Part shown: one piece after another, positions 33,227 to 42,233 of the stretch
Position numbering within the stretch: position 1 is the first letter of the stretch
Layout of the letters: each line of letters begins with the position of its first letter
Assembly (NCBI GenBank): GCA_964464625.1
Contig: CAYXKD010000004.1
Location: 7,717-71,716, forward strand
Direction of reading: 5' to 3'
From: JAAZIN01 sp964464625
GTDB lineage: Bacteria; Bacillota; Dethiobacteria; DTU022
DNA length: 64,000 nucleotides
Notes under the pieces: model-generated
What the model was told of the DNA's origin: nothing
The model's database searches: none
Seen by the model: the letters and a program-made list of their open reading frames with translations, nothing else
Made by a program: the position numbers and the translations under genes

Positions 33227-34963
33227 CTATTTCCCCCCGGGGCTGGATCGTGCTTCTTTTTTGAACCTATCCGCCCGCTCCAGCAGGCTGTCCACATGCT
33301 CCAGGCCGGCCTGGTCGATGGCTGCTCCGTCAAGCATGCGGGCGATCTCCCTGCGCCTCTCTTCGGGATTAAGCTGCGCCGCCCTGGTCAGGGTGCGCTC
33401 TCCGGCGTGCTCCTTGTAGAGGCGCATATGGCTTCCGGCCATGGCGGCTATCTGGGGGCTGTGGGTGACGCAGATGATCTGGTGATGAGCCGCCAGCAGG
33501 GCCAGCTTCTCGGCCACAGACTGGATCGCTGCGCCGCCGATGCCGGCGTCAACCTCGTCAAAGATGATCGTGGGGATGCGCTCCTCTCCGGCAAAGATGG
33601 TCTTTATGGCAAGCATCACCCGCGACATCTCTCCGCCTGAAATGATCCTGGACAGCGGTTTGAGCTCTTCACCGGGGTTTGCCGAGAAAAGGAACTCCAC
33701 CCGGTCCATCCCCTGGGGCGTAAAGCTCTCGAGGGGGGCCAGCGCAACGCTAAAGCGCGCTTTGGGCATGGCCAGCTCCTGAAGGAGGCTGCCCAGGAGC
33801 GGCTCCAGCTGCTCCGCCGCATCGCGGCGCAGCCCGGTGAGCCGGCGGGAGGCGCCGGCAAGCTTCTCTGCCGCGGCCTCAATCTCCCCCTCCAGTTGGC
33901 GGGCCAGCGACTCGCTGTTCTGCAGCCTGGAGAGCTCCTCCTTTGCCCGCCCTGCAAACTCAATTACCCCGGCGAGTGTGCCCCCATACTTTCTTTTCAA
34001 AACCTGCAGCTGCTCCAGACGCCGCTGTACCGCTGCCAGCTCAGCGGGATTGTATTCAAAAGCGGCCTGGTAATCGCGCAGCTCAAAGGAGACCTCCTCC
34101 ATCTGCGCAGCGGCGCTTTCAAGCAGCACCACAAGGGGAGCCAGTTTTTCATCGATCTGCGCCGCCTCCTGCAGCTGATTCCTGGAGAGAGCAAGGAGAT
34201 CAACCATGGGGGGGATTCCGCTGCGCTCATCGCCGCTGTAAATCCCGGCGTGGGCGGAGGCGATGAGCCCGCCCAGCTTCTCCGCATGGGCCAGGATCTT
34301 CTCTTCCCTGAGCAGCCTCTCCTCTTCATCGGGTTGGAGCTTCGCCTCTTCGATCTCCTTTGTCTGAAAAGAGAGAATATCCATGCGCCGCTCCCGCTCA
34401 GCGCTGTCATGCCCCAGGGAGGCAAGCTGCTCCAGGAGCCCCTGGCGCAGCCGGTAAAGCCCCTGCACCTCGCTGCGGGCCCGGGCACACCTTTCACCGC
34501 CAAAGGAGTCGAGGAGATCGCGGTGGTAATTAAGCCGTAAAAGCGACTGGTGCTGGTGCTGCCCGTGCAGATCGACAAGGAGCTGTCCCAGCTCCTTCAG
34601 GAAAGAGATGGGCACCGCCCTTCCGTTTACCCGCCCGATGCTGCGGCCGCTGTGCGAAATTTCCCGGGCAACAATGAGGGCATCACCATCACCGGCTTCA
34701 ATGCCCGCCTCTTCCAGAAGGGCTTTCATCTCCGCCTCCGGGGAGGCGGCAGGGTAATGAAAGATCCCCTCAACAAAGGCGCTCTTTTCGCCCTGGCGGA
34801 TCTGCTCCGTAGAGGCGCGCTCACCCAGAAGCAGATTGATCGCCCCGATGACAATCGACTTTCCCGCCCCTGTCTCACCGCTGAGCACATTCAGCCCCTC
34901 TCCGAAATTCAGGGTGAGATCTTCAATAAGGGCTAACTGCGAAACCCGGATCTCAGTGAGCAT
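33227..34963 (-). CDS. recN: DNA repair protein RecN
   Basis: 578 aa SMC-like ATPase for double-strand break repair. Walker A GETGAGKSIVIGAI, coiled-coil middle, signature RIISGGEMSRVMLAIK and Walker B TIIFDEVDAGIGG. ATG 34963, six bases after GGAGG. In most Clostridia argR precedes recN; it is absent here, nadK being the upstream neighbour. Confidence 0.97.
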   Translation of the reverse strand: MLTEIRVSQLALIEDLTLNFGEGLNVLSGETGAGKSIVIGAINLLLGERASTEQIRQGEKSAFVEGIFHYPAASPEAEMKALLEEAGIEAGDGDALIVAREISHSGRSIGRVNGRAVPISFLKELGQLLVDLHGQHQHQSLLRLNYHRDLLDSFGGERCARARSEVQGLYRLRQGLLEQLASLGHDSAERERRMDILSFQTKEIEEAKLQPDEEERLLREEKILAHAEKLGGLIASAHAGIYSGDERSGIPPMVDLLALSRNQLQEAAQIDEKLAPLVVLLESAAAQMEEVSFELRDYQAAFEYNPAELAAVQRRLEQLQVLKRKYGGTLAGVIEFAGRAKEELSRLQNSESLARQLEGEIEAAAEKLAGASRRLTGLRRDAAEQLEPLLGSLLQELAMPKARFSVALAPLESFTPQGMDRVEFLFSANPGEELKPLSRIISGGEMSRVMLAIKTIFAGEERIPTIIFDEVDAGIGGAAIQSVAEKLALLAAHHQIICVTHSPQIAAMAGSHMRLYKEHAGERTLTRAAQLNPEERRREIARMLDGAAIDQAGLEHVDSLLERADRFKKEARSSPGGK

Positions 34964-35051
34964 CTGGAGCCTCCCCCTCCTTATTTGGCTTACTCTTTCG
35001 TCTCTTCTTTTGTTTTTTCCCTACCTGATCCTTATTTTCTCCCCGCCGCCC

Positions 35052-35903
35052 CTACCCTTTTAATTTCTGATGGAGCAGCCGGTAAAAAGAGTTGTCCCTA
35101 AAATGAATGAGCTTCACTTTCTGCGCCGCCTTCCTGACAAGGACCTCATCTTTCTCCTGCAGGTCAAAGCCCACCTGCCCGTCTGCAGTGAGCACTATCT
35201 CTGCCTGCCGCGATTCAATGCGCATCAGGATCTGCTCCTCTGCGGTAACGATAACGGAACGGTTATTCAGGCTGTGCGGGCAGATGGGGGTAATCACGAT
35301 GAGCTCCAGGGAAGGGTTCACAATGGGCCCGCCGGCGGATAGGGAATAGCCGGTGGAGCCTGTGGGCGAGGCCACGATAACCCCGTCGCCTGAATAGCTC
35401 TCCAGAAAATCATCATTGATAAAGGTGTTCAGCCTGAGGATCCTGGAAAAGGGGCCCCGCGAAACAACGATATCATTGAGGGCGATAAACTGCTCCAGCA
35501 CCTGCCCCTGCCGCTGCACCCTGGCTTCGAGCATCATCCGCTCCAGGTAATGGTACTGTCCTGCGATGACATATTGCAGGTAGCGGTCGATCTGCTCCAC
35601 CTCGATCTCCGCCAGAAAGCCTTTGTGCCCCATGTTGATCCCCAGTATGGGAACATCCCAGTGCACCAGATCGCGGGCCGCCCTGAGAATGGTCCCATCG
35701 CCCCCCACAACAATGAGTATATCCACCTGGCCGCGCCAGCTTTCCAGGTTCTTCGCCAGGGCGCCGGGGTCCTGGCAATCAGCCTCATCTGAACCTGCCG
35801 TAAGCAGCAGGACCCGGCGCTGTTCAAAAAAATCGCATACCTTTTCCACAACAAGTGCTGTATTCTCTTTTTGCCAATTTGGGATTAATCCAATGCCGCG
35901 CAT
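35052..35903 (-). CDS. nadK: NAD kinase
   Basis: 283 aa. Motifs: VVGGDGTILRAAR (GGDG ATP/NAD site), GINMGHKGFLAE and the NAD-binding VIVASPTGSTGYSLSAGGPI. Phosphorylates NAD to NADP. ATG 35903 follows AAGGAGGGG. Downstream of the unknown membrane protein and tlyA, upstream of recN. Confidence 0.97.
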   Translation of the reverse strand: MRGIGLIPNWQKENTALVVEKVCDFFEQRRVLLLTAGSDEADCQDPGALAKNLESWRGQVDILIVVGGDGTILRAARDLVHWDVPILGINMGHKGFLAEIEVEQIDRYLQYVIAGQYHYLERMMLEARVQRQGQVLEQFIALNDIVVSRGPFSRILRLNTFINDDFLESYSGDGVIVASPTGSTGYSLSAGGPIVNPSLELIVITPICPHSLNNRSVIVTAEEQILMRIESRQAEIVLTADGQVGFDLQEKDEVLVRKAAQKVKLIHFRDNSFYRLLHQKLKG

Positions 35904-35912
35904 GGCCCCTCC

Positions 35913-36461
35913 TTAATAAATGGAACCCCTCATAAGGTGCCCCAGAAATACAATCCCCATGATAATGAGCAGGATGAGCGCCCCTTTCCAGAGCAGCCCT
36001 TTTCCGCCCCTCTCTGCGCTCCCGTAAGCGAAACGAACCTCTTCAAGCTTCCCTTTCTCCTCATGGTAGAAGAAGATGCCGCTCGTCTGAAAGAAGAGGG
36101 AGTCCAGAAGCAGTTCCCGCCGCAGCTGTGACCGGACCGGAGCGCTGTCGCCTTTAATCACCTTCACCAGGAAGCTCTCGCCGCCCCTGGAGACGATGAA
36201 ATCGCCTTCATAATTGAAGCTGTTCTCTTTTCCGCCTACAATCATGGTCACCGGCACCGATGGATGGATCTCCTCCAGCCGGTAGCCGCCTTCCTGCAGC
36301 AGATGCCAGGCCTTCTGCTCCCGGCGGGTTAGCGGCCTTACAGCCCGCCGCACCGTATTAGAGCGGCGCCGGCCCTTCCGGTTGGCAATATAGAGGGCGA
36401 GAAATGCACCGGAGAGGAGGAGCAGCCAGATATAATCCTGCCATCGCAAAGGGATCACCAC
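35913..36461 (-). CDS. Unknown membrane protein with nuclease-like soluble core
   Basis: 182 aa, not assigned to a named family. One transmembrane segment at each end (about 8-25 and 158-176) brackets a soluble domain. That domain has a pattern like a PD-(D/E)xK core: YEGDFIVSRGGESFLVKVIKG (Asp, then a strand ending Val-Lys-Val-x-Lys), then a helix with RRELLLDSLFFQTSGIFFYH. This is a suggestion from pattern only. The gene lies between tlyA and nadK, nine bases before nadK. GTG 36461 is the longest start; TTG 36449 is better spaced from GGTGGTGATC. Confidence 0.7.
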   Translation of the reverse strand: MVIPLRWQDYIWLLLLSGAFLALYIANRKGRRRSNTVRRAVRPLTRREQKAWHLLQEGGYRLEEIHPSVPVTMIVGGKENSFNYEGDFIVSRGGESFLVKVIKGDSAPVRSQLRRELLLDSLFFQTSGIFFYHEEKGKLEEVRFAYGSAERGGKGLLWKGALILLIIMGIVFLGHLMRGSIY

Positions 36462-36522
36462 CAGGCGTACAACTATACTCTATTATTCGCCGGGCTACTT
36501 TCAATTCCTTTTTGATCTAGGA

Positions 36523-37431
36523 TTATTTTACCAGTTCGCTGTGGGCCCTCTTCACTGCTGCAGAGATCTTTTCTTCGAGATCGGCGGGGCAGGAGCAGGC
36601 GCCGCCGCTCAACTTCAGGTGGATGAAAAATTCCAGATTGCCCCTGGGCCCGGGAAGGTGCGAGAATGTAATAGCGGCGGTGCAGTAACCTGTGCTGCAG
36701 GCGAAAGCGGTAAGGTCGTGCAGCACCGCCTTGTGCAGCCGGGGATCGCGGATTACACCCTTTCCCCTGCCGGCATCGCGGCGCCCCACCTCAAACTGGG
36801 GCTTCACCAGGGCGAGCAGCCCGGGAATGGAGCTCTCCTTCAAAACGGGCAGGACCAGCCGCAGCGAGATAAAGGAGAGGTCGATAACCGCCAGACTGGG
36901 GATTGTGGGAAGATCCTGCGGCTTTAAGTGTCGGATGTTAAAGCGCTCCATCACCGTCACCTGCGGGTGGCGCCGCAGCGCCCAGTCAAGCTGGCCGTAA
37001 CCCACGTCCAGGGCGATAATCCGGTCGGCACCGCGCTGCAGCAGGCAGTCTGTGAAGCCTCCCGTGGAGGCTCCCACATCGAGGATGGTGAGCCCCTCCA
37101 CATTTATCTCCAGGTCGTCGAGCGCCCCGGCCAGTTTTATCCCGCCCCTGCTGACATAGCGCCGCTGCGGTTCCAGAAGCGTAATCCGGGCGTCGCGGGG
37201 ATAGAGCATGCCCGGCTTGGAGCAAGGCCGCCCCTCAACGTGCACGCGGCCTGACATGATTTCACTGCGGGCGCGGTTGCGGCTGATCCCGGGATAGCGC
37301 TCTGTAAGCAAAATGTCGAGGCGCCGGCGGCCCCCCTCCCGCCGTTTTCCCTCCCGCTCCCGCTCACCTTCACGCTCTTGTTCCAGCTCCTGCTCCCTCT
37401 CTTCCCGCCCCCGCCCCTGCTCCCTCTTCAA
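36523..37431 (-). CDS. tlyA: TlyA-family rRNA 2'-O-methyltransferase
   Basis: 302 aa. S4 domain (RRLDILLTERYPGISRNRAR) then a FtsJ-like methyltransferase: YVSRGGIKLAGAL, SAM motif ILDVGASTGGFTDCLLQRGA, and catalytic-type VKPQFE plus KGVIRD. Related enzymes methylate 16S and 23S rRNA. The first in-frame start after dxs is TTG 37431, overlapping the dxs stop. That gives a 40-residue Glu/Arg-rich extension (repeats of EREGERERE) before the S4 domain, which other TlyA proteins lack. Confidence 0.9.
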   Translation of the reverse strand: MKREQGRGREEREQELEQEREGEREREGKRREGGRRRLDILLTERYPGISRNRARSEIMSGRVHVEGRPCSKPGMLYPRDARITLLEPQRRYVSRGGIKLAGALDDLEINVEGLTILDVGASTGGFTDCLLQRGADRIIALDVGYGQLDWALRRHPQVTVMERFNIRHLKPQDLPTIPSLAVIDLSFISLRLVLPVLKESSIPGLLALVKPQFEVGRRDAGRGKGVIRDPRLHKAVLHDLTAFACSTGYCTAAITFSHLPGPRGNLEFFIHLKLSGGACSCPADLEEKISAAVKRAHSELVK

Positions 37432-39326
37432 CGCGCTCTTTCCCGCGCTCTGGCTCCGGCGCCGGTAAAAGATAGGGCCTTTCGGAAGATCCCACCGGCA
37501 TCGAGACCGTAAAGTTTGAGGATAAAATCGCGCGGCCCCTGTTCGACAAAGCAGTCGTCTATGCCCAGGCGGCACACAGGCAGGGTAAGCCCATGGCGGG
37601 AAAGGAGTTCCAGCACTGCGCTCCCAAAACCGCCGGCAAGGGTATTCTCCTCCACGGTGAGCAGGCAGCCGCAGCGCTTCCCCCATTCCAGAAAAAGCTC
37701 ATCGTCAAGGGGTTTGATAAAGCGGGCATTGATCACCGCAGCCTCAACCCCCTCGAGGGAAAGCCTCTCAGCAGCCTCAAGGGCTGCGCCGGCCATGGTG
37801 CCGGCGGCGGCTATGAGGATATCTTCACCCTCCCGCAGCAGTTCGCCCCTGCCCCAGGGCAGCGGCCGCGGCTCCTCAAGCACCACCCCTTCGCCTTTGC
37901 CCCGCGGGTAGCGCAGCGCCGCCGGGCCCGGGGCGCTGTAGAGCGCGGTGTAAAGCATATGCTGCAGTTCATTTTCATCGCGGGGGGCCATGACCGCCAT
38001 CTTTGGAATGGTGCGCAGGTAAGAGAGGTCAAAGGTCCCCTGGTGCGTTTCACCATCCTCGCCCACAATGCCGGCGCGGTCCACGGCAAAGACAACAGGC
38101 AGATCCTGCAGGCAGACATCGTGTATGAGCTGGTCATAGGCCCGCTGGAGAAAGGTGGAGTAAATGGCAACAACGGGCTTCAATCCGCCGGCAGCCATGG
38201 CGGCGGCCAAACCGGCGGCATGCTGCTCGGCAATACCGACGTCGTAAAAGCGGCGGGGGTACTTTTCTGCAAAGCTGCTCAGCCCGGTGCCGCCCGCCAT
38301 CGCCGCCGTCAGCGCCACGATCTTTGAATCCCCTGCAGCCAGTTTTAACAGTGTCTTGCCGAAAACCTCGGTATAGGTGGGGCTTGACTTTTTACCGTGG
38401 GGTAAACCGTTCTCCCTGTCAAAGGGGCCGATGCCGTGAAAACGCTCCGGCGCCGCCTCGGCGTAGCGGTAGCCCTTTCCTTTCTCGGTGAGAACATGCA
38501 CCAGCACCGGGCCTTTCATCCGCGATGCCTGCAATAGGGTGTTTTTCAGAACGGCGATATTGTGGCCGTCAACGGGTCCAAAATATGTAAGCCCCAGCTC
38601 TTCGAAGATCATCCCCGGAGCGATGATATATTTAACTCCCCCCCGGAGCCTCTCGGCAGAATGGACCATCCTTTTGCCGATAACAGGAAGCCACCCCACC
38701 ACCTGTTCAAATTCAGCTTTCAGGCGGGAGTATTTCGGGTCGGAGCGGATTTTTCCCAGATATGCCGACATGGCCCCCACATTGGAGCTGATGGACATCT
38801 TATTGTCATTCAGGACAACGATAAGATCGGTCTTCACATGGCCGGCATGGTCCAGGGCTTCATAAGCCATGCCCCCGGTAAAAGCACCGTCTCCGATGAC
38901 GGCGATGACCTTATTTTTAGCGCCGAAGAAATCGCGGGCCAGGGCCAGGCCCAGGGCGGCGGAGATGGAGGTGGAGCTGTGTCCTGTTCCATAGGGATCG
39001 TGCTCGCTCTCCGAGGGCTTGGGAAAACCGCTGAGCCCCTGGTAGCGGCGCAAAGTGGGGAAGCGATCCCAGCGCCCGGTAAGAAGTTTATGCGGGTAGC
39101 TCTGGTGCCCCACATCCCAGATGATCTGGTCGCCCGGGCTCTGGAAAGTGCTGTGCAGAGCCAGGGCAAGCTCCACCACACCCAGGCTTGGAGCAAGGTG
39201 CCCTCCATTGTCAGAGACAATCCGGATCATATAGTTTCTTATTTCCGAGGCCAGCTCTTTCAGCTCAGCATTCCCCAGTTTTTTTAGATCTTCGGGAAGC
39301 TTGAACCTGCCGGACCATTCTTTCAT
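37428..39326 (-). CDS. dxs: 1-deoxy-D-xylulose-5-phosphate synthase
   Basis: 632 aa thiamine-diphosphate enzyme, first step of the MEP isoprenoid pathway. Motifs: HLAPSLGVVELALALH, GHQSYPHKLLTGR, ThDP motif GDGAFTGGMAYEALDHAG...NDN, and transketolase GIAEQHAAGLAAAMA and VVAIYSTFLQRAYDQ. ATG 39326 follows GAGGTGA. It lies 12 bases downstream of oapA and overlaps tlyA. ispA (45277-46200) supplies the next prenyl step. Confidence 0.97.
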   Translation of the reverse strand: MKEWSGRFKLPEDLKKLGNAELKELASEIRNYMIRIVSDNGGHLAPSLGVVELALALHSTFQSPGDQIIWDVGHQSYPHKLLTGRWDRFPTLRRYQGLSGFPKPSESEHDPYGTGHSSTSISAALGLALARDFFGAKNKVIAVIGDGAFTGGMAYEALDHAGHVKTDLIVVLNDNKMSISSNVGAMSAYLGKIRSDPKYSRLKAEFEQVVGWLPVIGKRMVHSAERLRGGVKYIIAPGMIFEELGLTYFGPVDGHNIAVLKNTLLQASRMKGPVLVHVLTEKGKGYRYAEAAPERFHGIGPFDRENGLPHGKKSSPTYTEVFGKTLLKLAAGDSKIVALTAAMAGGTGLSSFAEKYPRRFYDVGIAEQHAAGLAAAMAAGGLKPVVAIYSTFLQRAYDQLIHDVCLQDLPVVFAVDRAGIVGEDGETHQGTFDLSYLRTIPKMAVMAPRDENELQHMLYTALYSAPGPAALRYPRGKGEGVVLEEPRPLPWGRGELLREGEDILIAAAGTMAGAALEAAERLSLEGVEAAVINARFIKPLDDELFLEWGKRCGCLLTVEENTLAGGFGSAVLELLSRHGLTLPVCRLGIDDCFVEQGPRDFILKLYGLDAGGIFRKALSFTGAGARARERAR

Positions 39327-39337
39327 CCACTGTCACC

Positions 39338-39934
39338 TCATCTGGTTTTTCGTAAAAGGAGCCTGTCCCGCATGCTTTCCAGCCTCGTTAAGGTTTCCCC
39401 GACAAAAGTAATAATTTCGGTTGAGCGGTTGATAGCCACATTCTTGCCCCAGGCTTTCCCCCCCACAGTCAGCGCCGCCACCAGCGCAGTCAATAATATC
39501 CCGCCGTAGATCTCCGCCGGTTCATAAAGATCCGTAATGGTTAGCTGCGAGATAATCACCGCCGCCAGCGTTCCGCTGACAATACCGCTGATATCACCGA
39601 TAACATCATTGCAGAAACTGGCCACCTGATCAGCATGCTGGACCAGCTCCACGGCCCGCCGGGCGCCGTATACCTTACGGGAGGCCCTGGCATTGAAATG
39701 AGCCTGGTCCGCGGCGGCGGCGGCAGTGCCGATTATGTCAAAGACTACCCCGAGGGCAATAACGGCACAGAGCACCAGAAAAGAAAGTATCAGCGAATAG
39801 ACTGCATCAAGCAGCAACCGCGTTACGATACCGATAAGCACCGCCAGGATAAAAGACCAGATGGTGATTCCTGCTATCCAGCGCCCGGAGGGGCTGCTGC
39901 GTTTGCCTTTAGCCAACTCATCACCAGTTCGCAC
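39338..39934 (-). CDS. oapA: OLE-RNA-associated membrane protein OapA (DUF21/CorB-like)
   Basis: 198 aa, about four transmembrane segments (residues 20-40, 45-68, 115-140, 145-165). A segment like the CNNM/DUF21 core reads FDIIGTAAAAADQAHF, and NDVIGD supplies an Asp-x3-Asp motif of the type reported for OapA. Proteins of this kind are often annotated CorB or Mg/Co transporter. Identification rests on size, topology, position directly upstream of dxs, and the 570-nt structured-RNA-sized gap just ahead of it. Start GTG 39934 has no strong ribosome binding site; a TTG eight codons later is possible. Confidence 0.78.
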   Translation of the reverse strand: MRTGDELAKGKRSSPSGRWIAGITIWSFILAVLIGIVTRLLLDAVYSLILSFLVLCAVIALGVVFDIIGTAAAAADQAHFNARASRKVYGARRAVELVQHADQVASFCNDVIGDISGIVSGTLAAVIISQLTITDLYEPAEIYGGILLTALVAALTVGGKAWGKNVAINRSTEIITFVGETLTRLESMRDRLLLRKTR

Positions 39935-40026
39935 CGGCTCTGCCGTGAGCCCGCTGCGTTATTTCAGGTTAATCATCTTGCCGCCCGGATATACTCCGGC
40001 TGCCGGGCGCTCCCCGGATAAACTGT

Positions 40027-40598
40027 AAAAAAAACATAAGTGGTAGCAGGCCAGATAAACGTTGCGGCTTAGGTCCAGCAGGTTTTCCCGAACAATCGCC
40101 CTCCGTCACCGGCAAGGCAGTTCCCTTTTCAGATTATTCCCGCCATGTCACCAATGGCAGAGCTGGATTGCCACTTAGCTCACACTGTAATCCCTGACTT
40201 GCCTCTCTTGCGAGAACAGTCTAGAAGATTTCCTCCCTGGCTCCTGACCTCTCCTAGCCTCTTTTGCAGTGTGGGTTTCAGGAAATTTCTCCTCCCCCCG
40301 CCCACACCACTCAAGGCAGGCTACACTGCACCCAGCTTTCACCGCATGCAGGTTCATTCCCAAGCAGTAACCGTAGCCGTCAGGCATCCGGCCACCATCA
40401 TTGGGTCTCCGCGAAGGCAGGGTCAACGCCTACATGCCTTTGTAGATCGCCCCGTCCTTCTTAACTCCCAGCACCGACCCCCAACTGGGCGTCGGCAGCC
40501 GGCACCAGGAACTTCATCGATGTGCCCTCAACGGATTTTTAGGCCCGTTTTCGAAGAGGGGGAGCCAACTAGAATACTGCACCACTTATGCCTCTTGT
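40027..40598 (-). ncRNA. ole: OLE RNA (ornate, large, extremophilic), probable
   Basis: A 570-nt non-coding stretch lies directly upstream of oapA, in an ispA...OLE-oapA-dxs-tlyA-nadK-recN arrangement, which is the known genomic home of OLE RNA. It has its own near-consensus vegetative promoter (40605-40633), starts near 40598 and ends near an eight-T run (40027-40034). The strand is G-rich with many complementary blocks but no conserved reading frame. OLE RNA is about 600 nt, binds OapA at the membrane and is tied to Mg and cold or ethanol tolerance in Bacillus halodurans. Exact ends are estimates, and I could not run a covariance model. Confidence 0.75.
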
Positions 40599-40604
40599 TG
40601 AAAA

Positions 40605-40633
40605 ATTATAGCACAACCCTTTTCCTTTCTCAA
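40605..40633 (-). promoter_or_regulatory. Vegetative (sigma-A) promoter of the OLE RNA
   Basis: Minus strand TTGAGA (40628-40633), exactly 17 bases, TATAAT (40605-40610). This is one of the two best vegetative promoters in the window. It lies 60 bases downstream of the preceding flavoprotein gene and initiates into a region without a gene until oapA, 660 bases away. Confidence 0.85.
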
Positions 40634-40693
40634 GACGGCTGGAGCACCGCTGTACTCCCTGTTCCCATCCTGAAAGCCCTGGAAGCGGAGAAA

Positions 40694-42070
40694 TTAAATC
40701 ACCAGGCCCTCATTGAGATGATTGCAGTTTGTAGCTATGGCATTCATGGCCGCCGCATTTATGGGATAGGCGATGGGCGACGGCGAGACCAGGGGATGCG
40801 TTGCCGTCTGGAATGTATTGAGCTCCGTTGCGGTGATATCTTTTAGTATGGCCAGGCTTAAAATGTTGATGATCTCGGCAACGGTATTCCCGCCGGAAAT
40901 CTGCGCGCCCAGGATGATCCCGGAGCATCTTGAAAAGATCATCTTGATCTTGACTTCCTGGGCATCGGGCAGGGAGCCGGGGTGGCGGTCCATGGTCTTG
41001 AACTCGCCGACCATAAGGCAGTACCCCTCCTGCTTCGCCCTGGCCTCCGTCAGGCCGGCCGCCGCAAAGGTTTTACCGAATATCTTCGTGGAAAAGGTGC
41101 TGATGGTACCTTTGTTGGCGCGGATTAGCCTTAGCTGGAAGGCATTGCTGCCCGCTATCTTCGCCTCCATCGCCGCCGTTGAAGCCAGGAGCAGCGGCAC
41201 ATCTTTCCCTGTAAAGAAACATTTCTTCTCGGCGCAGTCGCCCACGGCGAATATATCGGGATCGCTTGTTCTCATATACTGATCAACCACGATGGCGCCC
41301 TTGGCATTCATCTCCAGGCCGCAATCCCTCCCCAGCGCTCCATGGGGCTTCATGCCCAACCCCAGGATGACCATGTCGGCGGGAATGATCCGGCCGTCCT
41401 CCAGTTCGAGGGCCTCTACAGATTTTTCGCCCACTATTCTTTTGACCTTTGTTTTTGTCATCACCTCAATGCCGCGCCCGCTCATCTGCGCCTCAATGTC
41501 ATCGGTGAAACTCTTGTCAAAAGCCTGCCATAGAAGGGAGTCCGCCATTTCGACCAGCATAACATTCTTCTCCAGCAACCTGATCTGCTCTGCAAATTCA
41601 ACGCCGATAAAGCCGCCCCCGATAACGGCAACATTCCGGGCAGATTCCAGATTATCGAAAATCTTCTGCAGGTAAACTTCATCTTTCGTTATGGGATAGA
41701 CATTCTCCAGATCGTAACCGGGAATAAATGTGGGGATAATGGGCAGAGAACCGGTAGCCAGAACCAGCTTTTTATAGCTAAAAACTCCATTGTCCCTGGT
41801 GGTTACGGTCTTCTGCTCCCTCTCTATTTCAAGTGCGCTGTCGATAACAATATTCACATCGGCATTGGTGAGCATGGCATCGGGAATAACATTTTTCTTC
41901 AGATCGCGCAGTGTCCCGAAGATATAGGGTATTCCACAGGGCACCATTACTGTTTCGGTTTCACGGATCAGGGTGATATCGATGAGATCACCGTACGCCT
42001 TCCGCGCCATCGTAGCGGTCAGGATCCCGCCCGCGCTTCCTCCAATCACCAGCAGATCTGTTTTTTTCAT
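40694..42070 (-). CDS. NADH oxidase / CoA-disulfide reductase-like flavoprotein
   Basis: 458 aa. FAD motif LLVIGGSAGGILTATMARK at the N-terminus; NAD motif VAVIGGGFIGVEFAEQIRLL; FAD motif IFAVGDCAEKK; C-terminal dimerisation domain. The redox Cys of this family is present in VMVPCGIPYIFG (about residue 45), the site used by CoA-disulfide reductase, NADH oxidase and NADH peroxidase. Which one cannot be decided. ATG 42070 follows AAGGAGGAGG. Not part of the conserved isoprenoid cluster, so it is an insertion between ispA and the OLE-oapA segment. Confidence 0.88.
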   Translation of the reverse strand: MKKTDLLVIGGSAGGILTATMARKAYGDLIDITLIRETETVMVPCGIPYIFGTLRDLKKNVIPDAMLTNADVNIVIDSALEIEREQKTVTTRDNGVFSYKKLVLATGSLPIIPTFIPGYDLENVYPITKDEVYLQKIFDNLESARNVAVIGGGFIGVEFAEQIRLLEKNVMLVEMADSLLWQAFDKSFTDDIEAQMSGRGIEVMTKTKVKRIVGEKSVEALELEDGRIIPADMVILGLGMKPHGALGRDCGLEMNAKGAIVVDQYMRTSDPDIFAVGDCAEKKCFFTGKDVPLLLASTAAMEAKIAGSNAFQLRLIRANKGTISTFSTKIFGKTFAAAGLTEARAKQEGYCLMVGEFKTMDRHPGSLPDAQEVKIKMIFSRCSGIILGAQISGGNTVAEIINILSLAILKDITATELNTFQTATHPLVSPSPIAYPINAAAMNAIATNCNHLNEGLVI

Positions 42071-42113
42071 TTTCCTCCTCCTTGGATAATGTTCCAGGTT
42101 GAATATACTCAAT

Positions 42114-42221
42114 TATACTTCAACACCTTTAACCGGGCAACCGCCACCAAACTTGGTAAACCGGTGCCAGGCACCGGTTTACTAAAATAGCTAAGTGAAC
42201 TGGTGCCTGGCACCGGTTCAC
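42114..42221. repeat. Left direct repeat with palindrome copies 5 and 6
   Basis: Contains palindromes 42156-42182 (perfect) and 42195-42221. The first 80 bases are about 88 % identical, same orientation, to 43386-43465 on the far side of the exporter gene, beginning TATACTTCAACACC. Confidence 0.85.
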
Positions 42222-42233
42222 CTGGGCTCAGGC

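Noticed and set aside
36523..37686. Longer TlyA reading frame starting at 37686
   Set aside because: The first 85 codons re-read dxs in another frame and contain no conserved sequence.
40145..40846. Plus-strand open frame of 233 codons
   Set aside because: It covers the OLE RNA region antisense and runs into the flavoprotein gene; no ribosome binding site, low-complexity composition and no domain.
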